A DNA stretch of 64,000 bases from Capillidium heterosporum (taxonomy: Eukaryota > Entomophthoromycota > Entomophthoromycetes > Entomophthorales > Capillidiaceae): NCBI GenBank assembly GCA_016630905.1, contig WBMQ01000014.1, positions 1 through 64,000 on the forward strand, in the 5' to 3' direction. The translations under genes were made by a program, and so were the position numbers. This document shows positions 9,224 to 19,983 of the stretch, in pieces. The notes below the pieces were generated by a model, which saw nothing but the letters and a program-made list of their open reading frames with translations, was not told the DNA's origin and did not search any database. Within the stretch, counting starts at the first letter, position 1. The number at the start of each line of letters is the position of its first letter.

Positions 9224-11437
9224 ATGAGTAAATTCGACGACTCAGATATCAAAAGGCGTAGGTACTACGGCGAAACCTCCATCAAGGAGAAGTTTATTGA
9301 CGTCAAGGATAAGGTGGTCAAAGAGGTCCCCTACTACTTCAAATCGTTCCTGCCTATTGTTAACTGGCTCCCCAAATACAACCGCCGATGGTTGGTAGGT
9401 GATATGGTTGCTGGAATTACGGTGGGTGCTATGGTAGTCCCCCAATCCTTAGCTTACGCCAAACTGGCCAACCTCCCCGTCGTCTATGGTTTATACACCG
9501 GTTTCATGGGAGTTATGCTGTATGCTCTTATGGGTACTTCGAGGGAAATTTCAGTGGGACCTACAGCCGTATTGTCTCTCTTGGTAGGCTCAGTCGTTAC
9601 CAAGGTTTTAGCTCGCACCACCGAATTCGACCCTGCCGATATTGCCATCGCCCTCTGCTTCGTAGGATCTTTAGTCACCCTATTTCTAGGCATATTTAGA
9701 CTCGGTATACTTCTCGACTTAATTCCTAACCCTGTAATTATTGGATTTACGACCGGATCGGCCTTTACGATTATGCTGACCCAAGCTGCTCCCTTACTAG
9801 GTGTTCCCAACGTCTCTAGTAATGATCCAACCATTACAATCATCTACAACTTCTTTACCAACCTGGTGAACCTCAACTGGAGGGATCTCGTCTTCGGTAT
9901 AAGCTCCCTAATCTTCATTTTGTCGATTGACATATCCTACAAGATCTTCAAAAAACCCGGTTTAAGGTACCTTAAGATCGCCTCCAACGGTTTAGCAGTA
10001 ATCATCTTCACCTTGATCGCATTTTTGGTAATCCAAGCCGACCCCAAGTTCAGCTTGAAGATCGTCAAGGATGTGCCTAAAGGGTTCAAATACATTGGTC
10101 CTCCTAACCTAAGTGCTGGGTTGATCAAAGAAATAAGTCTTGAGTTGATTCCAGTAGTACTTATCGGTGTCTTGGAGCACGTTGCCTTGTGTAAAGCTTT
10201 TGCTAGACAGAGTGGCTACCAGATTTCATCCTCCCAGGAACTTTTCGCCCTTGGCATCTGTAACTTTGCTGCTTCCTTCTTTTCGGCCTTCCCTGCAACC
10301 GGCTCCTTCTCTAGGTCAGCTGTCAAATCACAGTCTGGTGTTCGAACTCCTTTTGCTGGTTTATGGACTGGTGCTGTGGTCCTTATGGCCCTAGGCTTTT
10401 TGACGCCTGCTTTCTACTACATTCCTAGTGCTACCTTGTCGGCTATTATCATCTGCTCTGCCTCTTCGTTGGTTTCAAGCTACAAGACCGTCATCGACCT
10501 GTGGAACGTCCAGCCTTTGGATTGCATCGTATTCTTAGTTGCAACTTTGACCACCTTCTTCGCAGGTGCTGAGATCGGTATAGCTGCATCGGTCGGTCTT
10601 TCGTTCGTTATCTTAATTTATCAGATTGCTAGACCTAGGTTGTACTTACTGGCTCAAGTCATAGGTAGACCCTACGTCTTCATCGATAGCGCACATCCCG
10701 GTTATTCCACTACCATTCCCGTCCCCGGAGTTTTGGTATTCAAGCCTCAGGAGTCTCTAATCTTCCCCAATATCGATTATATTAGGGATAGTATAATCGA
10801 TAGCGTCCTTGAATATACGCGGACTAGTGCGACACCTAGGAAATCTGAAGATAGACTGTGGTCGGATGATCTTGAAGCTAGGGGCGATAAACTTCGAAAG
10901 TACAAGTCCAAGCTGACGAACCAGACCGAAGTTCCAGTCGAGTCCCTTCCTAAGCTCAAAGCCATCATCTTTGACTTTGGTTCGGTAAATTTGATCGACT
11001 CCTCGGGCTTGCAAGGACTTTTTGACGTACGTGACATGTTGACCCAGTTTTCGGGAGTTGGTAACAGCAAGGACAGTTTAGAGGTTGTACTTAAAGATAT
11101 TGCCGATCCCGAATTCAACAACTCCGATCAAGAAAACATCTCTGCTTCATCGAGCACTACCGATGTAGATAACCGATTTGAGATCCATTTCGTTTCGACA
11201 CATCCTCAAGTCCTCAAAGTTTTGGAACTTTCTGGAATCACTACCCCGGTTGCTCCTATCTTGGAACATGTCAACCGAGCCGCTTACCAACTTGAAGAAG
11301 GCCAATCTATTCCTAGCCACCTCAAGGATGAATCGGTAGAGCCTATTGTTTCCAACGCTTCAAGGTACGTCCATCTCACCGTAAACGACGCCTTGGATAG
11401 GATAAAGATCCACCTCAGTTTGACTAACGTTCACTAA
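9224..11437 (+). CDS. SulP-family sulfate permease with C-terminal STAS domain
   Basis: Single-exon gene. From the ATG at 9224 it gives 737 residues; an in-frame ATG at 9176 would add 16 residues, but it lies directly after the TATA box, so the later start (MSKFDDSDIK) is chosen. After a basic N-terminus come about 12-14 membrane segments with the SulP marks VPQSLAYAKLANLPVVYGLY, GPTAVLSLLVGSVV and PATGSFSRSAVKSQSGVRTP. The last 200 residues form a STAS domain, recognisable by IIFDFGSVNLIDSSGLQGL and the later IHFVSTHPQVLKVLELSG, with an insertion of about 40 acidic/serine-rich residues between them. By family it imports sulfate with protons across the plasma membrane and feeds sulfur assimilation. 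Other anions cannot be excluded. Confidence 0.93.
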   Translation: MSKFDDSDIKRRRYYGETSIKEKFIDVKDKVVKEVPYYFKSFLPIVNWLPKYNRRWLVGDMVAGITVGAMVVPQSLAYAKLANLPVVYGLYTGFMGVMLYALMGTSREISVGPTAVLSLLVGSVVTKVLARTTEFDPADIAIALCFVGSLVTLFLGIFRLGILLDLIPNPVIIGFTTGSAFTIMLTQAAPLLGVPNVSSNDPTITIIYNFFTNLVNLNWRDLVFGISSLIFILSIDISYKIFKKPGLRYLKIASNGLAVIIFTLIAFLVIQADPKFSLKIVKDVPKGFKYIGPPNLSAGLIKEISLELIPVVLIGVLEHVALCKAFARQSGYQISSSQELFALGICNFAASFFSAFPATGSFSRSAVKSQSGVRTPFAGLWTGAVVLMALGFLTPAFYYIPSATLSAIIICSASSLVSSYKTVIDLWNVQPLDCIVFLVATLTTFFAGAEIGIAASVGLSFVILIYQIARPRLYLLAQVIGRPYVFIDSAHPGYSTTIPVPGVLVFKPQESLIFPNIDYIRDSIIDSVLEYTRTSATPRKSEDRLWSDDLEARGDKLRKYKSKLTNQTEVPVESLPKLKAIIFDFGSVNLIDSSGLQGLFDVRDMLTQFSGVGNSKDSLEVVLKDIADPEFNNSDQENISASSSTTDVDNRFEIHFVSTHPQVLKVLELSGITTPVAPILEHVNRAAYQLEEGQSIPSHLKDESVEPIVSNASRYVHLTVNDALDRIKIHLSLTNVH

Positions 11438-12214
11438 CCTATATCTATATTTCTACTTAGATCAATAAACTTATATATTATCGTTTAGCGTTTCTACTTT
11501 TTTATTTTAATTAAACTTTACCTTTCCTATTATATCGAAATAAGTGATTTATTGTTACTTAAAAACTTATATATTTCCAAACAAAATTATTCTGGATATA
11601 TATATGCAAACCATTACTTTATTTACTTGATGCAATACTTAAATCCAAAAGTAAATTCAGTATATTTGTAACGGATACAAACTGCTATACATACCTCAAT
11701 TCACTTTTTCATGCATTTCCATCATGAACTAAACGCAATACAACAGTTGTTCAGCTATAGTCTTTGAAATAGACACCGAGGTAAGTAAATGTGAAAAGAT
11801 ACAATGAAATGTAGCTTTCAAGAGCTACTGGTTTGGACATCTACTTGCTGAGAGTATGAAGTCCAAAGTAACTCTTTACTCTAGTTCGGATTTCAATGCA
11901 ATTGGAAAACAATAATGAAAATCGGCATATAGTTGCAAATTAAGTTAGTATATATTTTTTGTTTTCTTTGGTATGGAATTAATACTTTTCATCTTGAAAA
12001 ATAGTTAGATATACTGCAAATTTGAAAAGTACATCAACGTCTAATCCAATAATGTACTTGAGCTAAAGAAAAATTGCAGCTTTCTTGTATTCCAAAACAG
12101 TTCCAATGACATAATCTGTTTGGCTAAGTTGAGTTTGGAAATTTATGCTCAAAGCCAAATCCTCACTATAAAATCCAAAAGAACTACACCTGTCCACTTT
12201 TTTATACAAACAAA
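11438..12214. other. intergenic
   Basis: About 780 bp, AT-rich, between the sulfate permease and the next plus-strand gene. An AATAAA at 11464 could be the permease poly(A) signal. Nothing else is supported. Confidence 0.5.
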
Positions 12215-12934
12215 ATGCGAGGTCCAACGAATCCAACATCCAACAGTAGATCAACTACACATGAAGAACCAGCCAACGTACTTCAAACTAATGGTTTAGA
12301 GATCGTTGCCTACTATTTAGTTATATTTTACTTCCTCTACTACTTTATCACCACTTTATTCAGTCTACTACCTTTCCCACTTACCTGCTTCTTACTTTAT
12401 ATTGGATATAACCGATATGGTACATTGGTTTTCAGTAAGGAGAATTTTACGCAACTTTTTGAAAAGGTTTCCAATGTCACCCAGAACTTTGGCGTTGTTG
12501 CTTCTGACTCTATTAAAAAGGCTAAGGAGATGGTGAATAGCGTTAATACCAATAGACTCAACTCAAGGCGCCAAAGTTCTATACAAGTCCAAACGAAGCT
12601 TAGTACCGATGAATTGAACGCTTTAGTATATCAACTTCGAGAAGAGATGGTCACTAGAGTAAAAAGCTTTTACAACAACCAACAGTTCCAAAGATTTATA
12701 CGGAAAGATGTGATGGACTCTTTAAAGTTACTTTTCGGTCCCGAAGCTAAGGTACTTTACCATACATCCAAGGAGATCGGCATCAAGGTTGAAGTACGTA
12801 AAGAGTATTCAGATATTAGTGAGTTTAGTGTTAGGGCTGTCTTTAAGCTCGGTGAGGAAACTTATATGTTGAAGTCATTGAAGATTCACAATGAAAGTAG
12901 CTGGGATGAGTTTGATTTAGTAATTGCTAACTAG
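12215..12934 (+). CDS. uncharacterised small membrane protein
   Basis: Single-exon frame of 239 residues that I do not recognise. An N-terminal polar stretch (1-27) is followed by a strongly hydrophobic stretch at about 29-66, long enough for two membrane passes or a hairpin (IVAYYLVIFYFLYYFITTLF and the following LPFPLTCFLLYIGYN). The rest (67-239) is soluble and mixed-charge, with a serine/arginine-rich linker near 115-130 (NRLNSRRQSS). The codon use and GC content resemble neighbouring genes, so it is probably real. A hydrophobic hairpin near the N-terminus would suit an ER or lipid-droplet membrane protein, but no function is claimed. Confidence 0.65.
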   Translation: MRGPTNPTSNSRSTTHEEPANVLQTNGLEIVAYYLVIFYFLYYFITTLFSLLPFPLTCFLLYIGYNRYGTLVFSKENFTQLFEKVSNVTQNFGVVASDSIKKAKEMVNSVNTNRLNSRRQSSIQVQTKLSTDELNALVYQLREEMVTRVKSFYNNQQFQRFIRKDVMDSLKLLFGPEAKVLYHTSKEIGIKVEVRKEYSDISEFSVRAVFKLGEETYMLKSLKIHNESSWDEFDLVIAN

Positions 12935-14086
12935 TAAGATTTTAGTGTTAAGTTAGCTAGTCTATGTACCTTTGTATTAGTAAATTATTTTTAGAAAGCT
13001 TGCATTTGCTGTTTACTTGTAACTATATGTGTTTGCCTAATATTGATTGTATAGGAAATATTTAAATATGCACATATCAAATGTAGAGGACTAATATTTT
13101 AATAGGTATTCTCTTAAATATGCCATCACATAATATCAATTGTTTTTATAGCTATATTAAAGACTATATATACAAACTGATATAATTAATATAAGCTTAC
13201 AGGGATATACTTCTTATATTTAGTTTGCAAGGGATTAATAAATGCTACCTACCATCGACTAGTAAGTTTTTATTAGATGGATTGGACAGTAAGCTTGAAA
13301 ATACGATGTATAAATCAATATACTGATACCCATTAAACTACAATAGGTTTTGATCATAACATGAAAAGAAACGTTCGAACTTTATGAGCTTTAACGAATT
13401 TCTTTTCCTTAATACAAGAGTCTGCTTTCTAAATTAATAGAAATTTACCTCATAAGGAACTTTTGGAGAAATAGAGTAGTTAATAATCGAACATTCCTCT
13501 TTATATATATACTAGGCCATCTTTTAACTGGTTGTTGGCTCATTCCAAGGATAACTACTTTAGTTCAGCAAATGCTCAAAATGAACTATGAGACCGATGT
13601 CCTAAAAAAAAAGACTGATGAAAGTAAACATTAACAGTGACTATCATCCTAGACACACATTTATACACTATCTCTTCGACCTTTGGTACTGCTTGGTAAA
13701 GGTTCATTTGGCATTACCCTACAATAAGATTTCTAAAAGGTTAACAAAAGTTTAAATTCTTTGGAAAGGATATTTTATAAGAATTTAGATATATACAATT
13801 AGAATAAATATAAATTAGCAATGACGGATTCAAAACCTAATAAATGGATATTTAATATATAAATAGTAGTTAGTAAACAGTAATACCACTACTATCACTA
13901 TTTATGTAAACTATAGAATTCTATACCATTGAGTTGTTATTCGATTACATAGATTTACTTACTATCCTACTTGAATATACAAATATAAAGTCAATAAGTA
14001 ATCATTATAGCTATAAAAATTAAGAAATAGAATGCATATATAAACTTTTATTTAAAGAGAAGTTGCTAACCCTATACAAACAACCA
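12935..14086. other. intergenic, convergent 3' ends
   Basis: 1.15 kb of AT-rich sequence between two convergent genes. No gene, tRNA or strong repeat was seen. Confidence 0.5.
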
Positions 14087-14872
14087 CTACGGGTAGAATT
14101 CAGCCTCAGTAGGTTCCTCAGCCTTCAAATTGAAATACGCATCCAAGTTCATCACCTGCTCATAGTTAGAAGGGCACTCGCTATAGCCATCGAACATCAG
14201 TGCCGGATAACTTTGGTTGGGAACACTAGCAGTAAACGTGGAGTCATTGTAGTTATTAAAGCTCAAGTTGTTGAACTGTGAACCTAAATATGTAGGCTGT
14301 GGTAAACTAAAGTAACCACTATCAGACACAGAGTTGGCAAAATTAAAGTCACATTCAGTAAAATCGATAGGAGTAGATTGTACAAATGGATCTAAATAAG
14401 AGTTAAACTCTAAACATTTAGGCTTAGGCTCAACGATCAATTCAAGCTTGGCAGGCTTGAAGTCGGTCTTGACCTTCTTTTGAAGTTTAGTTTCCTTTTT
14501 GATCTTGGCCCTACGGTTTTGGAACCAGATCTGAACCTCCTTGTAAGTTAGGTTTAAACTGTTGGCGATCTGGGCTCGCAAAAATTGGTCTGGAGTAGGG
14601 TTTTCTTGGAAATGTTTTATGAGAATTTCAGTTTGCTTGGCTTGCAGTCGTTTACGGCCTCTAGTAATGTGCTCGTCGGATTGGGCTGGAAGTGGATGTA
14701 GATATGAATGGTTTAGTTGTCCGTTTAAGTTGAAGTTGAAGAACCTGTTGTAGATATCATGAACGGGGATGGAGGGTGGGACAGGTGCGATTTGAAGGGG
14801 TGGGTCTTGAGGATGAAGTTGTTTAGTTGTAGATGGATTTTTGTTATTAGTAAAGTTCAAGTTGGAGTACAT
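14087..14872 (-). CDS. homeodomain transcription factor (non-TALE)
   Basis: Single-exon gene of 261 residues. A 60-residue homeodomain lies at about 71-129, beginning RGRKRLQAKQTEIL and ending in recognition helix KEVQIWFQNRRAKIKK, with Trp48, Phe49, Gln50, Asn51 and Arg53 of the standard numbering intact. No three-residue TALE insertion is seen. The region before is Pro/Gln-rich; the region after has a basic patch and then a Tyr/Asn/Phe-rich tail of about 110 residues ending in acidic residues, a plausible activation region. It should be a nuclear DNA-binding regulator of development or cell identity. There is no sign of a mating-type locus around it. It is a different subtype from the homeobox gene at 54.3 kb. 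Confidence 0.9.
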   Translation of the reverse strand: MYSNLNFTNNKNPSTTKQLHPQDPPLQIAPVPPSIPVHDIYNRFFNFNLNGQLNHSYLHPLPAQSDEHITRGRKRLQAKQTEILIKHFQENPTPDQFLRAQIANSLNLTYKEVQIWFQNRRAKIKKETKLQKKVKTDFKPAKLELIVEPKPKCLEFNSYLDPFVQSTPIDFTECDFNFANSVSDSGYFSLPQPTYLGSQFNNLSFNNYNDSTFTASVPNQSYPALMFDGYSECPSNYEQVMNLDAYFNLKAEEPTEAEFYP

Positions 14873-15631
14873 GGTTTGGTGTGTAAAGATTTATTTCAGA
14901 TACTACAGATACTGAATGTTTAGAATGAACAATTGAATTTCTTGTCGATCTGATGCTACATTCCAACATACTTATATCCTTCCTACGTAAAAATGATCAG
15001 TAACCATTTTCAAATAATGTAATCCATCACCAACTTCATGTTAATACTGCCTTAGCCTACATATGCTGACCCTCACTTTTTATCCACCGTTTAGATTTTT
15101 ATCAAACTGTTCGCTTAGGTATCAATCTAAAGAGTTAAAGATCATCATCCTGATTGATCCAAGTTGTTGAAACTATGTATTCAGGTACGATAGATATCAT
15201 TATAAGCTAATAGTATTACAGGTTGAGCTTTAAGTTACATCCAAGTTTAATCTGATTTGTAGGTAGGGAAGCTAGCTGGACTTTTTACTCTGATAAGCTT
15301 TGTACCTTTGAAACTTAGATTTCTAATAGGCTTGATGAATTTTGTTGTAATAGATTTTGATCCTATATCCATATAATATCTTTTGATATATCTTGGGAAG
15401 AGAGATCCTTTTGATCGATGAAATGCAACTTTTAACATGCATCATTCCATATACTTTTGGACACTTATATAATAGAAAAGCTTTGATTGCCATTGACTAT
15501 ATTTTAAAATATCCATAATATAAAAAATATCAACTAATTAAACTCAACTATTTTATCTGAAAAGGCATATAATTTCCATTTTTAGTAACAATCAGCTCAG
15601 TAATCTATAACTATATAAACGAAGCAGCACT
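14873..15631. other. intergenic
   Basis: About 760 bp upstream of the homeobox gene and downstream of the Hv1 gene. A 63-codon open frame at 15247-15438 (minus) has no family resemblance and is not called. Confidence 0.5.
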
Positions 15632-16373
15632 TTATTGTAAACGGATGTAAAACATTAAAATATATATCAAACTTTTCTCCTCAGCATCTCGCAATCGTCG
15701 ATTTTCACTTTCCAGCTCATTATACCTACTTTGAAGTAAATTGTACTTTTTTTGTAACTCAGCCATAGATCCTTCTGACTAAATTGAAAGTTAGTATTTC
15801 CTTTGAAAATTATCAAAACTACCCGCATCTGCTGCATATGTGAAAAGGCGTGAAACAAGCGCATGATTTTGTACAGCCTAAATATGACTACCGCCGTCGA
15901 AGTTGCCGAAGCATGCTCTATCAGCAGGACGTAGAGCAGTGCGTCAGATACCAACGAGAAAGCTAGTATAACGAAGTCGACAATCTTGATCCAACTGTTG
16001 AAATACCCTTTTACACTGTTTATAACCCAGATTTTCAACCCCACTTCGATGAAAAATATGACTGGGAAGACCCAACTGATACCAAATAACACTTGATAGG
16101 CCAGGTAGCTAGATGGTGTATTGTACAAAACTTTCGAAATGTTAGTAAAAATGGAGATATTCAATGCATACCTAATATAAGAGCTATCAGCAACAACGTC
16201 AAATCCAAAAATACGATCCCAATGATCGTGTAGTGGAATTTATCGGTGACCATAAAGGCTTTTATCCGTTCCTTCAAGCTTCTAGTGTCCTTATAATCCT
16301 CCTTGAAGTTGATGGATGGGGATAAATCCTCATCGTCGAGGTAGATCTGGTTGTTTAGTATATTCTGAGGCAT
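15632..16373 (-). CDS. HVCN1: voltage-gated proton channel (Hv1/HVCN1 family)
   Basis: Three exons (16373-16172, 16130-15823, 15778-15632) give 218 residues; introns are 41 and 44 nt, both with TACTAAC branch sites. Four membrane segments form a stand-alone voltage-sensor domain without a pore. S1 carries Asp57 in VFLDLTLLL (human Asp112, the proton selectivity residue). S2 has Glu96 and Lys100 in FFIEVGLKIW. S3 has Asp119 and Asp130 in IKIVDFVILAFSLVSD. S4 reads FRLYKIMRLF with Arg152, Lys155 and Arg158 as gating charges. After S4 comes a coiled coil (about residues 175-204, MAELQKKYNLLQSRYNELES), which in Hv1 holds the dimer together. It would let protons out of the cell on depolarisation. 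Odd points are Lys for the second arginine, Tyr for the conserved Trp, and a short N-terminus. Confidence 0.9.
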
Positions 16374-17694
16374 CTTAAATTGAATTATGGTGAAGGTGAG
16401 GGGGGACTTGTGCTCTTATATAGCTTTCTAAACTTTGCACACCTTGAGCTCTACCTGGAGGAAGAGATATAGAAGTTTGCATGGTTGTCATAGTCTCCAA
16501 CTTCAATTATAAAACGTTTAATTACATTAACGGTTGATCCGTACATAGCAAATGTTTGCCTCACATTTGCCCGCAACTTTTGAGCTAATCAGGTGGTAGT
16601 ATACACCTTCCCAGTAGGCGTATATATTGTATAAAAACTTTAGCTATATGTTGATGGGTTCCACAAGCATGTATCCGTTTTCGATTGTCCTATTTGGAAA
16701 CTTCAAGAATTCTTGGCCTTCTCTTTAAGTGGAATAATACTTTAATATTTGGCAAATTTCAATATCAAACTTTGGAGTTGTTTCAACTGATATTGACCAG
16801 TTAGGATTTGATAGGCTTAAATTGGCCTGTATGTATATCTTTTCTTATAGTAATTAGATTGTTTCACTGCACGGTCATACATATAATAGGACTAAATTTG
16901 GTTAAAATCGAGGTGGAGGTAGGAAAAATAATATAGTTTGACTACATTGAGTGGGTTTAGACATGTGAAAGTTGCTGGGATATATATAGTGATTTGTATG
17001 CCTTTAATACACATATTTTAAATTATATGTAGTAGTGGAGATTTATATTGGATCTTAAAGAAGCTTGCAATTGTCTGTAGAACTAAATAATATCTGTAGA
17101 TGATTTAAAAATCTGTAAATCTATAACTTACTAATATAAAATCGATACAGTTGTATTTATTACAATAGCATACCCCTATTTGCCTTGTTTATGGGAATCC
17201 ATCCGTATCTAATAAGCTTTTAAGCAAATATATTATATCCCCAGCCCTGCTTTCAACTGCTTATATACTTCCATATCCCAAATTTACTTATATAACTATA
17301 TTCTGTCAGCGGATATAAATATTTTTAAGCTACGCCTATTTATATATGATATATAATTGAAATAGGTTAACTTGCTACAAACAGAATGCAATATATATGA
17401 TTGTGAGTTATAACAATCAATTAGTTGTGTACCATATGCATTATTTATACTTCATCTACATTATTTTGCTGGATAAGGTAAGTTGAAATTCTAAATACGC
17501 TTACATACCTTCCAAATATCTTTAGCTAAATTGACTCTAATTAATAGGCAAATTATGTATATAAAAATGTACTATTATTAATTGGAAAATTCACCAATAA
17601 TCTCAACTTTAATTCTTATTGGTTAAAATGTAAAGTGAAAAGTTCAGTTCATCAGTTTCAATTACTGGCTTGAGCCAAACTCTCCAACTTCACG
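16374..17694. other. intergenic, divergent promoters
   Basis: 1.3 kb, AT-rich, between the divergent Hv1 and Ima1_N genes. No other feature supported. Confidence 0.5.
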
Positions 17695-18459
17695 ATGCAA
17701 CTCCTCAAACGCTACCAAGAGTTCGACACCTACCTATTCAATGAGTACTTCAAACCGTTATTCTACTTTGTGCGTGACTGTATAGCCAACCCCAGCTCTA
17801 TTTTCGATTTAATATCCCAATCTATCAACAGGCCACTTGTCTTTATAATTTTATTAATAGTTATACTTTACCTCCAACTGTTGATCTTCAAGTTCAGCCA
17901 ATACATCTACAACTACTTGTTCTTCTCCAAGGTTAAAAGGGTCTGTTTTTATTGCAATTTTAGTCAAAAGTTCGAGTCAAAATCATTTGATAGGCATGCT
18001 TGGACTTGTATAAATTGTAAGGAGACAAACTACGAAGATGAGGTATTTTTTATATTTGTTATTTTTTAATTTTTGAAGAATGGAGATATTGTCGACTACA
18101 TCCCTAGTATGTCTCAAACTCGAAATCCAGGGTTGACATTTACAACTAAAGGTAACTTTATTGAAAAGTTTATTAGTAACCCTATAAATAGAAAGCCAAG
18201 TCATGTATAAATTTAAAAAGAAGAGTAACCCATTCTGTATCCAATGTCAGAATAACCTTGAAAAGCAGCAACAATTGAGAAGGGACGCCTTACCAAGTGA
18301 TGATGTAAGTTTATTTTAACAAAATGGTACTTATGTTTGCAGGATCCTTTTTTTAATAGAGCGTGCCTGCTCCTAGCCGAAAATCTGCGATTTATAGATA
18401 GAACCTACCCAGTGTACTGTAAGAACTGTCCTGGGTACCAGCCTCAAAATACTTACTAG
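17695..18459 (+). CDS. Ima1_N-domain zinc-finger membrane protein, short form
   Basis: Four exons (17695-18042, 18079-18151, 18192-18304, 18343-18459) join to 216 residues; introns are 36-40 nt. A membrane segment at about 46-68 (PLVFIILLIVILYLQLLIFK) is followed by a cysteine-rich domain: VCFYCNF, WTCINCKETNYEDENGDI, FCIQCQNN and YCKNCP, four CxxC pairs in the order and spacing of the Ima1 N-terminal domain, including the DD/DP stretch and the RTYPVYC end. In fungi and animals (Ima1/TMEM201) this domain faces the nucleoplasm at the inner nuclear membrane and takes part in anchoring chromatin to the cytoskeleton. Here the protein stops directly after the domain, so the usual multi-pass C-terminal part is missing, and the only membrane segment comes before it. 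Confidence 0.82.
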
Positions 18460-19983
18460 CTACCCTAATGCTTTAGCGAAACATATACTTTTAAACTTTC
18501 TAGTATGGTAATTTAAATTTCGATTTCTTAAGGTAGCTTTTACAAGGTTGTTAATATTCTCGATTTATTTCTTTGAATGGTTCCTAAATGAATTATCAAT
18601 AGCAAAAAAAGTTAACAGTATTTTATATACATCAACTTTTAAATCAATCTATACTTTAGTCTGTTTTAAATTCCTTTTAAATGTTGAAGGATCCACAATT
18701 CTCTGAGCATAAGTAAGTTTTTGATACAATAGTGATATCTGATGTACCTCTTGTTTGTTTTAAGCAAGTATTAGCTCCGATTACATATGATTAGATTTAA
18801 TGTCGTTTCTATTAAAGGTACGCCAAGTTACTTGAGAGCTTAATATATAAACCAACATGTATATTATTTCTATCACAACATAAGGTTCAGGATATTCACA
18901 GTTTGGCTTGAAATCCCCAATAGATATATAATTAATAAAGGTTTAATTAAATGTTTCTAATGAGTAAAGGCATTTAGTTTATTCTTTCATCTAGTCTGAA
19001 TTCATTGTCTTTAAAATTGGTATTTTTTACTCTATACTCATTTCAAAGCCCTTTGTTTTCGCTTGTTCTCGCTTGCTCCAGTTCCTCAAGCTACCTAGTC
19101 TTTGCAACTATCGATCTTCCTCAGTACTTTTTATGACTTATATAAACTTATTCTCAGCGATTCTTTTGATTCCTTATATCTATCTTTAGTAATGCGATTT
19201 GTAATACAAATTACATAGACTGTCTTTTCGCTCATGTGCATTATTAAACTTCTATTTGCATCTTCTAAATAGTATATGATGGCATCCATCCTTTGTTTTA
19301 TTTTGATAATTGGTATACATTTCTAAACTCAATCACATACATTGGAGAAGAATAAAAATTGGAAAGTATGTAAACTGTAAGATATAATTCAAATAGCAAG
19401 TACTATTGATTGAGAATATATCCATATCTTTTATATATTTAGAAAATACTTCCAACAACAAAAACTTTAAAATATGTAAACCTATAAACATACATGAATG
19501 GGTCGAAAATAGATGATTTGGATATATACATTATCGATACGAAATTTACAATTTACACCACACATTCTGAATACTTAAATCTTGTCATCCATCATATACA
19601 GAAATCATATTCAAATTAAAGTTGATAAGCGTGTATATTTATAGATTTTTTATAATTGAAGTATTTTAATATCTACTCCATTAGCCTATTTTGCTTATTT
19701 CTATCATATATAGCGCAAGTTATGTTGGAAGCTATTTGTAGCTACTCACTACCATCAAAAACTATAGATTGCTACGGATTACTCTGGAGCTTCTAATCTG
19801 AAAGTACCTCCTCTATCCAGAAATACTGAGCATCTTTCTTTTAAAAGTTCATGAAAATGCTCAGTATTTTTGAGTAAAAGTTGCCAATGAGTTATTACGA
19901 AATAAGCTAATTTCCTAATCTACAAAAGTATAAAAGGCAAAAGGTTTCCTTACCTCTCTAACACAGATAGAAGTAGATAAACC
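18460..19983. other. intergenic
   Basis: 1.5 kb of AT-rich sequence between tandem plus-strand genes. No further membrane-spanning exon of the Ima1_N gene was found here. It holds the promoter of the exonuclease gene. A short inverted match (AATACTGAGCAT near 19823 and ATGCTCAGTATT near 19857) is present. Confidence 0.5.

Noticed and set aside
15247-15438. 63-codon open frame on the minus strand
   Set aside because: Short, no motif, lies in an AT-rich gap.
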